From assembly GCF_001540865.1 (NCBI RefSeq), contig NC_033621.1, positions 7,267,193 through 7,331,192 on the forward strand: a stretch of DNA of 64,000 bases, in the 5' to 3' direction. The DNA is from Ananas comosus (taxonomy: Eukaryota; Streptophyta; Magnoliopsida; Poales; Bromeliaceae). The notes under the pieces were generated by a model. The model was not told where the DNA came from. It was given only the letters and a program-made list of their open reading frames with translations, and ran no database searches. A program made the translations under genes and the position numbers. Shown here one piece after another: positions 38,107-49,144 of this stretch; the first letter of the stretch is position 1; every line of letters begins with the position of its first letter.

Positions 38107-38127
38107 ATCCTTCAGCCTGATCTTTAA

Positions 38128-38973
38128 TTAATGATACCCCGACTGGAGATCAATCTTCGAATACACCTTGGACCCTTGCAACTGATCGAATAGATCGTCA
38201 ATCCTTGGCAACGGGTACTTGTTCTTTATCGTCACTTTGTTCAACTCGCGATAATCTACGCAGAGTCGAAGTGTGCCATCCTTTTTCTTCACAAATAGCA
38301 CCGGAGCTCCCCACGGTGACACACTCGGTCTCACGAAGCCTTTATCGAGCAAGTCTTGTAGTTGACCTTTTAGCTCCTTTAACTCCACCGGTGCCATTCT
38401 ATACGGAGCCTTCGAAACTGGTTCCGCCCCGGGAATCAAGTCAATGACAAACTCAACTTCCCGGTCCGGTGGCAGTCCCGGTAACTCCGCCGGAAATACA
38501 TCCGGGTACTCGCACACTACTCGAATATCTCCCAACTCTGGGTACTCCTTTCGAGCATCCACCATGGTTGCCAAATAGGCCTTACACCCTCCTTTGATCA
38601 TTCTCTTCGCCCTCACAGACGATATAGTCGCCGCGAAGCGCCTACTTTTGCACGCTTGGTAGACTAACTCTTCTTGATTAGGCTCACGAAAAGTGATCAC
38701 CTTGCTTTCACAATCTATCACCGCATAGTACTTGGAGAGCCAGTTGGTCCCCAAGATAACATCGAATCCCCACATCTGATCTAGCACTAGCAGATCAATC
38801 GGCATAATCCAATCGCCTATTTGCACTGGACACACCAAACACTCGTTGTGAACACTGAATGAATGTTCTGGGGCATTCACCCACCAGTAATCCTCATTGT
38901 ACACCATCTCTATGCCATAAGTCTTAGCAAATGATGTGCTAATAAACGAATGAGATGCGCCTGTATCAAACAC
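38128..38973 (-). pseudogene. Protease and N-terminal RT of C2
   Basis: It begins with the aspartic protease motif [11 protein letters not shown] (38959-38970), then the protease body ([16 protein letters not shown], flap and C-terminal part), a linker, and the RT fingers: [60 protein letters not shown]. It then meets an in-frame TAA. A one-base frameshift near 38985 separates it from gag. Confidence 0.92.
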
Positions 38974-39527
38974 TGCTGTAGCTCTAGTGCCTCAATTATA
39001 CCTGCCACGACGTCGTGGGGTGCTGCAGGTTGTTGCTTCTCCACCTGAGCGGCAAAGACTCGGCCGCTAGGCGCTCTCGATCTCTCCGGCTGACGCGGTG
39101 ATGATGCGCGCCCAGCCGACATCGCTGGTGGTAACCCTGCAAGCTGTCTCGGGGTAGACGGTGCTGATGCCGCCGTCGGCGCAGACGACGTCCATGTCGG
39201 GCACTCCCGGATAAGATGTCCCGGTTGGCCACACTTGAAACACTTGCCATCGCGCTGCGGGCAAGTCGACACCTTGTGCTCACCACCACAAATAACACAT
39301 CGAGGTGGTCTCCAATTCCTCGCCTGCTGTCGGGGATACCGGGGGGGTTTCTTAGCATTTGGCCGGCCCCCGACACCGCCCGTCATTCTCTTCTTGCCCT
39401 TGTCTTTCGACTCGGCAATAGCTTCTCGCTCCTCGCGTACGTGGGCGCTACCGTGCTCCGCCCACAAGGCTCTATCAAAGACCTCCGCAAAGGTCGACAG
39501 CTTCAAAATCTGCACTTTCTCATAAAT
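38910..39527 (-). pseudogene. Gag C-terminal part with zinc knuckles, C2
   Basis: It continues the gag frame after a TAG at 39528. A basic Arg/Lys/Pro-rich stretch precedes two zinc-finger motifs: an atypical CVICGGEHKVSTC and a canonical CCHC knuckle CFKCGQPGHLIREC (about 39201-39242). A Pro/Ala/Ser-rich tail follows. The last ~20 codons, overlapping the protease reading frame, are out of frame because of the small indel near 38985. Nucleic-acid binding during particle assembly is the known role of these knuckles. Confidence 0.9.
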
Positions 39528-40322
39528 CTAGGGCTGAAGTCCTCGCAAGAACCAATCCGCCCGGTCCCGATCATCACGAACAACGTCGGGAACGCAGTCA
39601 ATAATGTGAGAGAATTCTTCCTCATACTCTCCCACCAATCGATCGCGGAACTTTTCTTGTAGCTTCCGCTTCACCGTGTCGGGGAAGTAGTTCGCGAATA
39701 CCGCTCTCTTGAACTCCTCCCATAGCATGAGCGGGAGATCGGTAGGACGATCCCGCTTAACTCGCTTCCACCACACCATCGCCGCCTTCCCTAGACAATG
39801 GGTGGCGAGGTACACTTTGTCTTTCTCCGAGGTATTCAGGTCCTCGAAGAGCGTCTCCATCGAGTCGATCCACGACTCTACAACCGCCGGCTCCACCAAA
39901 CCGCCCTCGAAGGTAGGTGGGTCGAACTTCTTGAACTGAATGAGAGCCGCCAACGTGCGCTCTCGCTCTGCCTCTACCGCCGCGCTATCGGGGTTTGAGG
40001 TTCTCGATCCGGCCGGTACTACCGTGACTGGAACAGCCGCTGCTGCCGCCGCTCCCTCAACAACACTCGGCACTACCACAGGGGGCGCGACATGCTCGAC
40101 ACCCGCCTGGGCCGCCGCCGCCTGTTGGCGCTCCAAGATCTCCTGGAGCCACTGAATCTGTTCCCTTTGGCGTTGAACAGACTCCGCTTGTTGCCGCACT
40201 AGACCAATAAGCGCGGCCATTTGCTCCCTAAGCTTTTCGTCGCCACTTGCTCCGGATTGCTCGGGCACTGCATTCGTTTCCTCCGGCATCGACCTTGTCT
40301 GCGATCGACGTCGAGGTGCCAT
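39528..40322 (-). pseudogene. Gag N-terminal and capsid part, C2
   Basis: I chose the ATG at 40322 (MAPRRRSQTRSMPEE) because the homologous gag in B1 starts the same way; an upstream ATG at 40349 is also open. A Gln-rich, probably coiled segment (QQAESVQRQREQIQWLQEIL) and an Ala/Val/Pro linker lead to the retrotransposon gag domain (FKKFDPPTFEGG, WIDSMETLFEDL, VWWKRVKRDRP, FKRAVFANYFPDTVK, EEEFSHIIDCVPDV). It ends at a TAG at 39528; the same frame resumes behind it. Confidence 0.92.
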
Positions 40323-40628
40323 TGCTTCCTGAAAAGAAGCAACTCGCATTAGTCACTTGACCGACATTACTTGACCATACCCAATTAGGCGAAAGCAATA
40401 CGCACATTCATCCTTGCCTCAAGCGTAATGTCGTCGGCCGCCCGACATAACACTAAAAGTAGAGGATAAACGAAAATTAAACTTAGCCTCTAATCACATT
40501 AGAGACGCCCCAACTTAACCCAATCATATGCTTTCGCTAATTTTAATCCCACGTCACTCACGTTTCCTAGATCCTTCAGGAATTCCAATCCAAAGGGTCT
40601 CTAGGTCCACTCCTATTCTTTCACTCTT

Positions 40629-40641
40629 GGCTCTGATACCA
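40629..40641 (-). other. Primer-binding site of C2
   Basis: The minus strand reads TGGTATCAGAGCC, the initiator-Met tRNA type, 7 bases from the LTR start at 40649. Confidence 0.88.
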
Positions 40642-40648
40642 CGCTATC

Positions 40649-43377
40649 TGTCGCGCCCCGGGACCGATACCAATTTGGGCCGGCCCGAGCACGTCAAACA
40701 GACGCCGAACGGACAGAGTTTCCCCTATCCGCCCAAGGCTCATCACATGTACAAATTCAAACAAGAAATGCACTAGCGGAAACACACACAAACGGCTTAT
40801 ACGAGGGTAAGCAATAGCTATTAGTGAAAGAAAGGAAAACTAAACATTTACAAGTACTATGATTCATTTTTGATCATATACATTGCATCCATTTACATTC
40901 ATGATTCTTTGTACTTCATTACACATTGCATAATTTTTTTCTTACATCACATTTACCTCAAATTACACATTACATTCTTTTCTTTACATCATTTATCATC
41001 ATGTACAAAAGATGATCATAGGGTACTTTACTACAAAATGGAACCCAACTTTGGTGGCCTCTGTCTAAGGCGCGATACCTTTACCTCGGTCGCTCGCCGG
41101 CTCGCTCGGTCCCGGCTCTGTGGAATAGTGGGGTGAGAACTATAACAAAGTTCCTAGTGGGTTCGGCCTCAACATCACCGACTTTCCCACTAGGACAAAC
41201 TCAGGCATAATAGCAAGGATAAGCTGAAATATAGTAACCAATCTACAACATGATGCTAATATGCTTGAACAATAAGTAAGGAATATGCTCAACATTAACA
41301 TATGCAGATTATGCAAGTTCTTTCGTTCTTTATCTTTATACTTTGTTCTTTATTCTTTGTTCTTTGTTCTTTATTCTTTATTCTTTAATCTCAAGGCTAA
41401 CCCGGGGGTTTCGCCACATTAACTTGCTTCACATTAAGTCCATCATCGCAGGAAATCACGCTAGTACGAGTCCTTCGGTTTATCCAACCGTGACTGCATT
41501 ATTCTGGAGCGCATCGCCGAGGGGGAGACCGCCTCTGAGCACGGACCCTCATAGCAAAGTATGATCATATCCTTAACTCAAAGGATTTATAAGTTCAATC
41601 TTGACTTTAAACTAGCTCTAGTGTTCATTCAATCACTTTATGTTGCTTACGGCAGAATCATTGTTCCTTTTACCATTTCATTACTTTGCTTAACTTAGCA
41701 ATTATATCTTTATTCTATCTCTTTAATTTGGTACCTCTAGCACTTAGATTCTTTACTCCCACATTACTTTATACTTTAACATATTCATTTTCATCATTCT
41801 TTAATTATATTTGGTTCTTTACCTACCACTATCTCTAGTGTCATCAATTATAACTTTATCAAATGCCACTCGCATCTTATTGTCATTGTGTCACTCTGTT
41901 TCATTTGGCTCCACTCTGGGTTGCTCACTTTTTCTTATGCAATACATTAGGGTTTTTTTGACGTTACATAGTTTTCATTCATCATATATATGCAAATTGT
42001 AACTAGCATCATGCAATCATTGATATGTTTCTATACTTCACTTACCCTAATAATGCAATGGCAAACAATATATTTACACGATGCTCAATGATAAATGACA
42101 CATTAGCATTGAGAGAAGTGTTCAATGAGTGTTTTGAGTAAGCACCACCAACCTCGTAGGCGTTTCTAGGTGCTCCGATGATTTTTTTGCAGATTTTGTA
42201 GGCTTCTGTTCTTTACCTGCGTGCGCAAAACAAAGCCCTATTAGGCCTTCTTGCTCATAATCTGTTACGATTGGATTTCGTAACATTATTACCGAGCGCT
42301 CAACGCGGGTCGGAATACCCCAGATTAGGTTTCTAGAGGGGTCAATTTTCAGCTTAGGAACCCCTCATGAGCAAAAGCCCATTTTGGTGCCCTAGTCCAA
42401 TACATATACAAAAACCTAGGGTTTGATCTTCAATGAGAAAACAAAAGTAGGGCTTCATTATACTCTTAAAAAGTTCATTAGAACATTCTTAAGCTCACTC
42501 AAACTTTAGTTTTGGATTTCACCATGAGAGAGGGGATGAAGACTCTCCTCAAGCTTACCGTCCAAACACTAAACCTGTCTTGATCTCAAAATGAAGCAAA
42601 AGAAAAGTTTTCAAAGACTCAAATGTTTCCATAAACATTTCTAGGTACATAGTTCCCATTTTAGGGTTTTAGCATGATTAGGGTTCAAAGCTTACCTTGT
42701 AAGCTTTTCCTTTCCAAGCTAGAGATGAGGTAGAGGGAGTTTTTTCACTCCTTCTTTTTCTCCACTTTCTTCTTCTTTTCCTTCCTTTCTTCCTTTCTTC
42801 TTCTTCTCCTTTGCCTTCTAGAGAGAGAGAGGGAGAGAAGAGAGTGTGAGAGGGTGAGGAAATGAGAGAAAATCTCATTAGCCGCCATAACATAACCATT
42901 GGGTTGCAAAATTGCAGCCAAGCCCCTCAACTTTCACTTTAACACACTGCCCGAACTGGGCAGTTCGCGCAGGCGGGGACCGGTCTCTCCTTCAGGGACC
43001 GGTTCCCGAAGGCTCTCCCGCCGCAGCCAGAGCTGCTGCGTGCAGGGCAATCGGTCCCTCTTTGGGGGACCGGTCTCTCGGGGACCGATCTCTCAGGCAG
43101 GGACCGGTTCCCGAGAGTTAGTTTCTCAGGACTTAGCCGATTTTTCGGCTGTCTCATTTCATACGCGTTCGGGGACCGGTCTCTCCCACCAGGGACCGGT
43201 CCCCGAGAGCTGAAAACCTGCAGAATGCAGATTTCACAATTTTAGCTTTCGAAAACCTCCCGTAACTCACTTTTGATCATTTTAACACCTTCGGACTTTT
43301 CGAAGTGTACTATCCTCGCACTTTGGTCAATTTGACTAAAGTTCGATATTTATTTTCCGAATTTTCGGTATATTACA
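40649..43377 (-). mobile_element. 5' LTR of C2 (2.73 kb)
   Basis: It runs from TGTCGCGCCCCGGG to GGTATATTACA and is flanked by CCTCT on the right. The ACCGGT array lies at about 42975-43205 and a GA/CT-rich leader at 42740-42860. Its homologue is the 3' LTR 32896-35581. The TTCTTTGTTCTTTA repeats near 41335-41395 are part of the family. Confidence 0.92.
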
Positions 43378-44222
43378 CCTCTCCTTCAACACCTTGCTCT
43401 AGTGTTGAGCTCTAGAGAGAGAAAGGGAAAAATGAGAGAGAGGGGAGAGTTGCTGTGTAAATAGGTGGGAGGGGGTGTGTTGGGCTATATATGGTGTGCT
43501 ACAATAGCAACTAGACCCCCCGAATTCTTATAATTGCAGCAGATCTATTCTTGCTATCAAGTCCAAAGTGTACCGGTACACAGGATTTTGTACCGGTACA
43601 ACTCTACGAAGACGCCAAACCCGAGAGCAACTCTCTCGGTTACGCGGGATTTGTACCGGTACATTTTCAAAGTGTACTGGTACACTTCCAATTTTTTCTC
43701 AAACCCGAGAGCTTACTCTTCTCGGGCTGCAGGGCTGTACCAGTGACAACTCGCTGGTTGTACCGGTACACTTTACTCCAGAATGCAGTTTTGCGCCGTT
43801 TTTTATTCTGTTTCGCGCCGGTCGATGCTAAAACCTTTCTAACACCTCTTAAACTCATTCTTAACCCTTCCAACATAGTTGGAATGTTAATTGGAACTTG
43901 TCCAACTAATTCTTTCGTGCACTTTAGTCAATTTGGCTAAAGTTCGATAATTTCTTTCGAGGTTTCAATATGTTACATATGGTAAGCTCGTATTTGGTTA
44001 AATGTAATCAAGATACATGTGTGGATGTAATAATAGTAGCACTTTCACTTGCTTGGTTGATACTTACCCTCGTGCAAGCCATGCATATCTAAATTTCCGT
44101 TTGCACAAATTGTTATACATGCTAATATGGTGTTGAGCCTTGGGTGGACAGGGAAGGTGCTGTCCGTTCGGCGTCTGTGGACGTACCCCAACTGATCGAA
44201 TTGGCGGTCGCGGGACGTGACA

Positions 44223-46080
44223 TCTCTAATGTGAGAGAGAGGAGAAGAGAGTAAGGGAGAGGAAAGAAATGTGTTTTCTATTTAGTAAACACAATATGGA
44301 AAAAGGGCTATGATTCCAAACTTATGATGTGTTGTAATAATTGCCCCAAGGTCCTACCAAACCGTTGTATTTGCACGCAGTCAAAAACTACATCTTGTAG
44401 CATTGAATACGGATACTCGAATTTTGCATATCGGTACACAAGCTTTAGGTCCAGTACTTACCCTCCAGTTCCTCAAAACCCAAACGTTGGATTTTCTGGT
44501 TTTCTACTGTAGTAGTGCAACATTGTGAGACTCAATAGGGTCGGGCCCCACGAGTGCCCCTCCAAAGTTGTGGTGGCTGATAGATATATTAAGTGTATGC
44601 ATGCAGGGCCGAGCCACCATGTTAGTGTGGTTATCGGGCGTGCAGCAGCCTAGACTTGACCGGACCTATGAGCTAGTCGATGCAATTACGCTCTATGATT
44701 TTGCTTATTTATTATCCACTTGTTGCATGATGAACTTTAATACTACTTTGAGCTTTGAGTTATGTAGAGGTTTGATCAGAATCGAGACATTTCTATTATC
44801 AAGTTATTTCGACATCGTAGTGTATTTTATTAGTTTATTTCATATCATGCTCTACTACTCACCTTATTACTATTTGTTTGCTATCCTTGCATCTGATAGA
44901 TTTAGTGGTGTAGGTCATCATTGTTAATGACTATACCCACTGACTGCGTTTGGTTCAGATATAAGTAAGAACTATTTATTCTAAAGATAGGTACAAGTTT
45001 GGGCATAAGCAAGAATTAGACCAATTTTGCGTTTGAATAAAAATTGGGTTATTCATAGGAAGAAAATAAATAGTATTTGGATGGTTAGATTGGAACAAAG
45101 AGAATAAGAGTTATAATTTTAAATTAAAATTATTTTATCTAATTAATTAACTTCAAAATATTACTTAAAAGTCATTTAATAAATTAATAAATTTATTAGC
45201 TATGAATATTATATAAGACAATAAAAATATGTTAATTAATTAATTAATTATGAACAATAATTTAATGTTTTAATTGGTTAGTAAATTATTTTAGCAGGAT
45301 AACTAATAAAAAAAATTAAAATTAATTAGATTAATAGAAATATTAACGGTTGATCAATAAATATTAGTTTATGAATAAATACATTAAATTATTAATAATT
45401 AATAAATTAATTAATTATTTTATTATTTAAGCAATAAATAATGATTAAAATATATTAATTAGATTAATTAATGATTTAATGTCGTAATTAAAATTAAATT
45501 TAGACTTTAATTAACCTTATTCTCACAAGGGAATAGGCTTGTTCGAGGAAAATGGGTGAACAGCAGTTCCAGCTTTATACCAACTTATTCTAGTAACCCG
45601 AGGACTACTGTTCTCAGGTACCAAACACGGCATTTAGAAACAAAGGGGGGAGCAAGGGCTTATTCCCCCTGTTCCCGAACCAAACACTGCCAGTGAAAAC
45701 TATTGATTATAGTCCTCACATCCTTCTTTGTAGTTTCTTTTCCGGAGCATTTAGCACTAGTTGCAGTAGCGGATCAAGGTAAGGAGTTTGTGAGTTAGAT
45801 GGCATTCCCTACCTGTGGTTATGGATAGAAGAGGACCCTGCGGATAGTGCATGAGTAACAGTGTAATGTGATATTTGGCGAGAATGTGTTGTATGTATCT
45901 GTATTTATATTCTAATTTTGGCAATTATGTATATATGTATTTTATGTTGTCATATCAAAATAGTAGATTATTGTACCATTTGTTATTTTCATTTACTCTA
46001 ATACCTCTTTTGTGGTGAGCTCTAGGATTGTTCACATGTGATTTTAATGTACACTTCGGGTGTATGAGGTGTGCCCTGTG
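44223..46080. mobile_element. Strongly decayed LTR sequence with a MITE-like insert
   Basis: Positions 44223-44560 have the layout of an LTR U3 end (GA-rich stretch, then GGTACA-type remnants). Positions 44880-44940 and 45696-45790 match the plus-strand A LTR around its TAGTGGTG, CCCACTG and ACTAT.ATTATAGT.CTCAC motifs, with about 750 bases inserted between. The remainder to 46080 is too diverged to place. No coding sequence is seen. Confidence 0.45.
44941..45695. mobile_element. MITE-like element, AT-rich, with short inverted ends
   Basis: It splits an LTR-like sequence between a CCCACTG motif and the next conserved LTR block. The left end has GCGTTTGGTTC, and the right end has GAACCAAACACTGC, an imperfect inverted match. 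The interior is very AT-rich with many TTAATTAA runs and has no ORF. Similar GTTTGGTT-type ends are common in plant Tourist and hAT-like MITEs. I could not resolve a clear target duplication, so the superfamily is open. Confidence 0.45.
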
Positions 46081-47776
46081 CATTCATTCTTTCTTCTTTT
46101 CTCCAAAAGGAAAAAATAAGAAAGAAGATTATTCTCTGCTCTCTGCTTTCTTTTTAGATAAATTGGCTGGCTGCTGTATTCTGTTTTCTGGCCTCTAAAG
46201 CAAGAAAGAAAGTGAGCCCCTGATTCCACTGCTTTTGTTTCCCTTTTTATCAAAGTTTTCATAACAGTATTGGTTAAAAGGACAAGTTTATTCCCTGGGA
46301 ATCTAGCCAAGGTCTAGTACTCAGATAAATGCCATCCCTCGTGATTAAGACGGTCCGAAATTTATTTGATAATAAATTATTATGTATTGAATTAAGTTTT
46401 CTTTTTCGAACTCGCAAAAGTTATTTTAGCGTTCTATTACAGCTAGAAGTATTCCCATGTCAACTTTTTGTTTCAGTTGGAGTCTCTACTTCTTTTGGTT
46501 GTCCAAAATTTCAAACGTTGATTATTCTCTCTGTTAAAAATCTGTAGGGCTTACACTAGTAAGAAAAGGATTAATACAACTCATTAATTAGTAATAGCAT
46601 ATTGTATATACACCACCGCATCTCTAGGTTATTTTAGAAACTAATTCATTAGAGAAATATATTCCAATAAATTTTACCAATCAGTACGTTATAACTAATT
46701 GAGACAAACTCTTAAACTAGAATTTCAATTAGAAGTTCCAATAAATATTACAAATTAAGAATAACTAGTTAGTTAATTAATTATAGGATGCTCGGTCACA
46801 CTTACCCCATGAAGTACAAAGAGGGATGCACTCTGTACACATCACTCAACGTCTTCTCTTTACGTTCGAATGGCTGAGTTTCGGCTACGTTGCATGCAGA
46901 TGCCATCCGTTGGATCCGAATACGCAATCAATCAGGTAATAATAGCACGATTTTAAAGCATCACCATTATTATACGGTATGGCGTTCCGTGAGCAGCGAG
47001 TGCTAGCGAGCCACATTGAACCACGTGGCAAGCAAGGAGATGACCACGACGGGCTGGAATCAAATCCTCGATCGGTGGAGCAATCACGACCGTAGGATCG
47101 CAGGGCATCCCATCATCAGCTGTTCCCTCCCGAAGCTGTCTTTTTAGCTTACACCATCGGCACCGAGCGGGGGAAAGAGGATAAGTGCTAGCCCATTAAT
47201 AAATGGATTCGTTTAATAAATGGATAGGTTTTGGAATGAATATCATATGTAGTGATGTTAAGGGGCCGTATATATATATGTACATATGGCTGATGTAATT
47301 GTAAATTTAGAATAATCTAAAGAGAGATGCTATCAAGTCAATTCTAAAATATGTAAATCTTAAATCCTATCATCTAAGGACTATTCATTCTTGTCTTGTT
47401 AAACGTTTTTTTTTATAATACTAAAAATTAAAAAGATATTTAAATTCTATGATGAGGGTGTAAGATCTACCGTACTCCCTATTTGGGGTATGCAATTAGC
47501 ATTTTTCTAGTTGAAAACATATACAGTTGCAAATAGAGTAGCTACTGACAGTGTATCATGTTTAATTGGATATAGCATAAAGTGTACAGTCATAATAATT
47601 TTTTGGTTGTATGTAATTGAGATATGTATTTATAAAATTTTATTACATTATAAATGAGATGATTAGATTATCTCTAATATAGAAAAATATTATATTTAGT
47701 GAGGTGATAGGATGGTAATCTTATTTTTTCGTTAATTGGGATGCATGTGTATCTAGATCTTTGTTTGAAATAGTTA
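46081..47776. other. AT-rich intergenic DNA, no supported gene
   Basis: Two short open frames (minus 46044-46310 and plus 46329-46547) have no motif I recognise and no support. A moderately GC-rich patch at 46800-47170 contains a CACGTG G-box core at 47022-47027, which by itself is not evidence of a promoter. The rest is low-complexity AT-rich sequence. Confidence 0.5.
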
Positions 47777-48167
47777 CTATGTCCAACTATTACAGTTTAA
47801 ATTACAGCCAATTTGTTTGTAATTTTAACTACTGTAGTTGAGCCTCCTTGAGCAATTCCAGCCGTAAAAGTTAGACTTAAAAGTGTCAAACTATACAACA
47901 AAATTGGATCAACATACATGTTAACGTTGTTGCAACTGTGGTTACAAATTAAGTACATACAACAAACAATCCCTATGTCCAACTATTACAGCTTGAATTA
48001 CAGCCTCTTTGTTTGTAATTTTAACTGCTATGGTTGAGCCTCCTTGAGCAGTTCCAACTGTAATAGTTAGACTTAAAAGTGTCAAACTAAACAACAAAAT
48101 TGGATCAACATACATGTTGTTGCAACTGTGGTTCAGTTATAAATTAAATACATACAACAAACAATCC
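47777..48167. repeat. 196-bp tandem duplication
   Basis: Two adjacent copies (47777-47972 and 47973-48167) share nearly all of their sequence, for example GTTGAGCCTCCTTGAGCA and AACAAAATTGGATCAACATA. Differences include a six-base indel around the ACATGTT run. A short third start (CTATG) follows at 48168. No ORF is conserved between copies. Positions 48168-48559 hold nothing I can name. Confidence 0.88.
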
Positions 48168-48559
48168 CTATGTGTTTTTAATTTGGAAGACAAGTGATGC
48201 TAAGTAATTAATTAACCATGCAACCCCAGGTCTGGAACGCACAAGCTAATTAAGGACACATCTAACATAACAAATATATATAAATGCTCAATCTCAATTA
48301 TTTATGCATGAATAGTAAAAGAGAACATAATCACAATGCAAACAAATCTGAGCTGGACTCAACGAAACTCGTCAAGGTCGCTTTTTGCGTAACAGTTAAA
48401 TGCAACAGTTTAGAGTGACAAATGAGATCCATACATATATTTATTTTAAATGATGCATCATGCGAATGTAGGACTAACACTTTAAAAACCTGCCAAGCGA
48501 TATTGCTCGGTTCTCCTAACATTGCACTATCTTTATATCTATATCTATATAAATATATG

Positions 48560-49127
48560 TGTTGGCGGCCTAAAGTCCCGACCCTTGACCCGGTCAGGTA
48601 TCCTCCTCGGGAAGAGCGTCGGGATGATGAGCGGCCGTAGATGACGACCCTCGACTTTCTATTGATTAGCAAGCGGAAAGAGTACAGGAACAAGGGAGTG
48701 ATGCCCGTAGGGCAGACAGACTCCGAGTATGAGAACAAGGGAGTGATGCCCGTAGGGCAGACAGACTCCGAGTATGCTAAATTACAGGAACTACTCCTAA
48801 GGAAAGCGGTAAATGCGAGAATAGAAAGATGCAGGAAAATAAAGGTGGTCTTTTGTGCGCAGGGGCTAAGACCCGTTTTCAGAGTATCAAACGCTTATTT
48901 ATAGGATTGCCCTTGCGTTAGTTATTCCTCTTTCACGATCAGCCATGATCTCCTAAATTGTAGGACCACCTTTGGCCGATCGGAACCGCTCGCAACTGCT
49001 TGCGGTTGCTATAACTTCTTGGTCCAGCGCAGCTCGCGTGCATCCGGTGTACTCTAAGTCTACTGTTTTAGCCGTCTTACTAATATGGACCCGGCGTGCC
49101 ATCTATTCGCGCCTGACTGGCTCAACA
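48560..49127 (-). mobile_element. 3' LTR of the Tat element (family G, 568 bp)
   Basis: It runs from TGTTGGCGGCC to GGCTCAACA. It lacks about 190 bases that the 5' LTR has at 60099-60289, so one LTR has an internal deletion. It contains a 45-bp tandem repeat. Confidence 0.88.
48688..48777. repeat. 45-bp tandem repeat, two units, in Tat LTR
   Basis: The unit starts GAACAAGGGAGTGATGCCCG; copies start at 48688 and 48733. The other LTR has the same pair at about 60323-60410, with small losses in the second unit. Confidence 0.9.
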
Positions 49128-49144
49128 ATTGCCCCCTCGGCAGC
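49128..49144 (-). other. Polypurine tract of the Tat element
   Basis: The minus strand has GCCGAGGGGGCAAT directly before the 3' LTR start. Confidence 0.6.

Larger units (their letters stand above)
32896..43377 (-). mobile_element. Structurally complete Del/Tekay Ty3/gypsy element C2
   Basis: The element reads leftward: 5' LTR 40649-43377, PBS 40629-40641, gag, protease, RT, RNase H, integrase, chromodomain, polypurine tract and 3' LTR 32896-35581. The target duplication is CCTCT, at 32891-32895 (also 32047-32051 because of the false duplication) and 43378-43382. Total length is about 10.5 kb, with LTRs near 2.7 kb, as is usual for the Del/Tekay lineage. The coding region has at least three nonsense codons and two frameshifts, so it is not autonomous. 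Confidence 0.92.
30142..43977 (-). mobile_element. LTR D2, split by complete element C2
   Basis: Own sequence is 30142-32051 and 43383-43977, about 2.5 kb. The outer ends are TGTCACTCC and ATATGTTACA, flanked by the target duplication TATGG at 30137-30141 and 43978-43982. With no internal region of its own it is a solo LTR. Its right piece has GTACCGGTAC-type palindromes (43568-43765) and a TATA box near 43485-43494 (minus strand), followed by a GA-rich leader. Confidence 0.88.
29544..44222 (+). mobile_element. 3' part of LTR F (B-related), split by LTR D2
   Basis: Own sequence is 29544-30141 and 43983-44222. The first piece matches the R/U5 body of LTR B2 (for example CCTACGGGTTAGCCAAG against the similar run near 19370, and CTAGTGGGAAAGTCGGCGG near 29855). 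The second piece ends in CGGGACGTGACA at 44222. Everything between is the LTR D2 insertion with its target duplication. The left part is cut off by the LTR E insertion at 29543. Confidence 0.75.

Noticed and set aside
46329..46547. 72-codon ORF as a possible organelle-derived or host gene
   Set aside because: I see no motif or family resemblance, and this length is expected by chance; recorded as unresolved only.
47022..47027. CACGTG G-box as the promoter of a host gene
   Set aside because: One six-base motif with no TATA box or downstream coding sequence is not enough.
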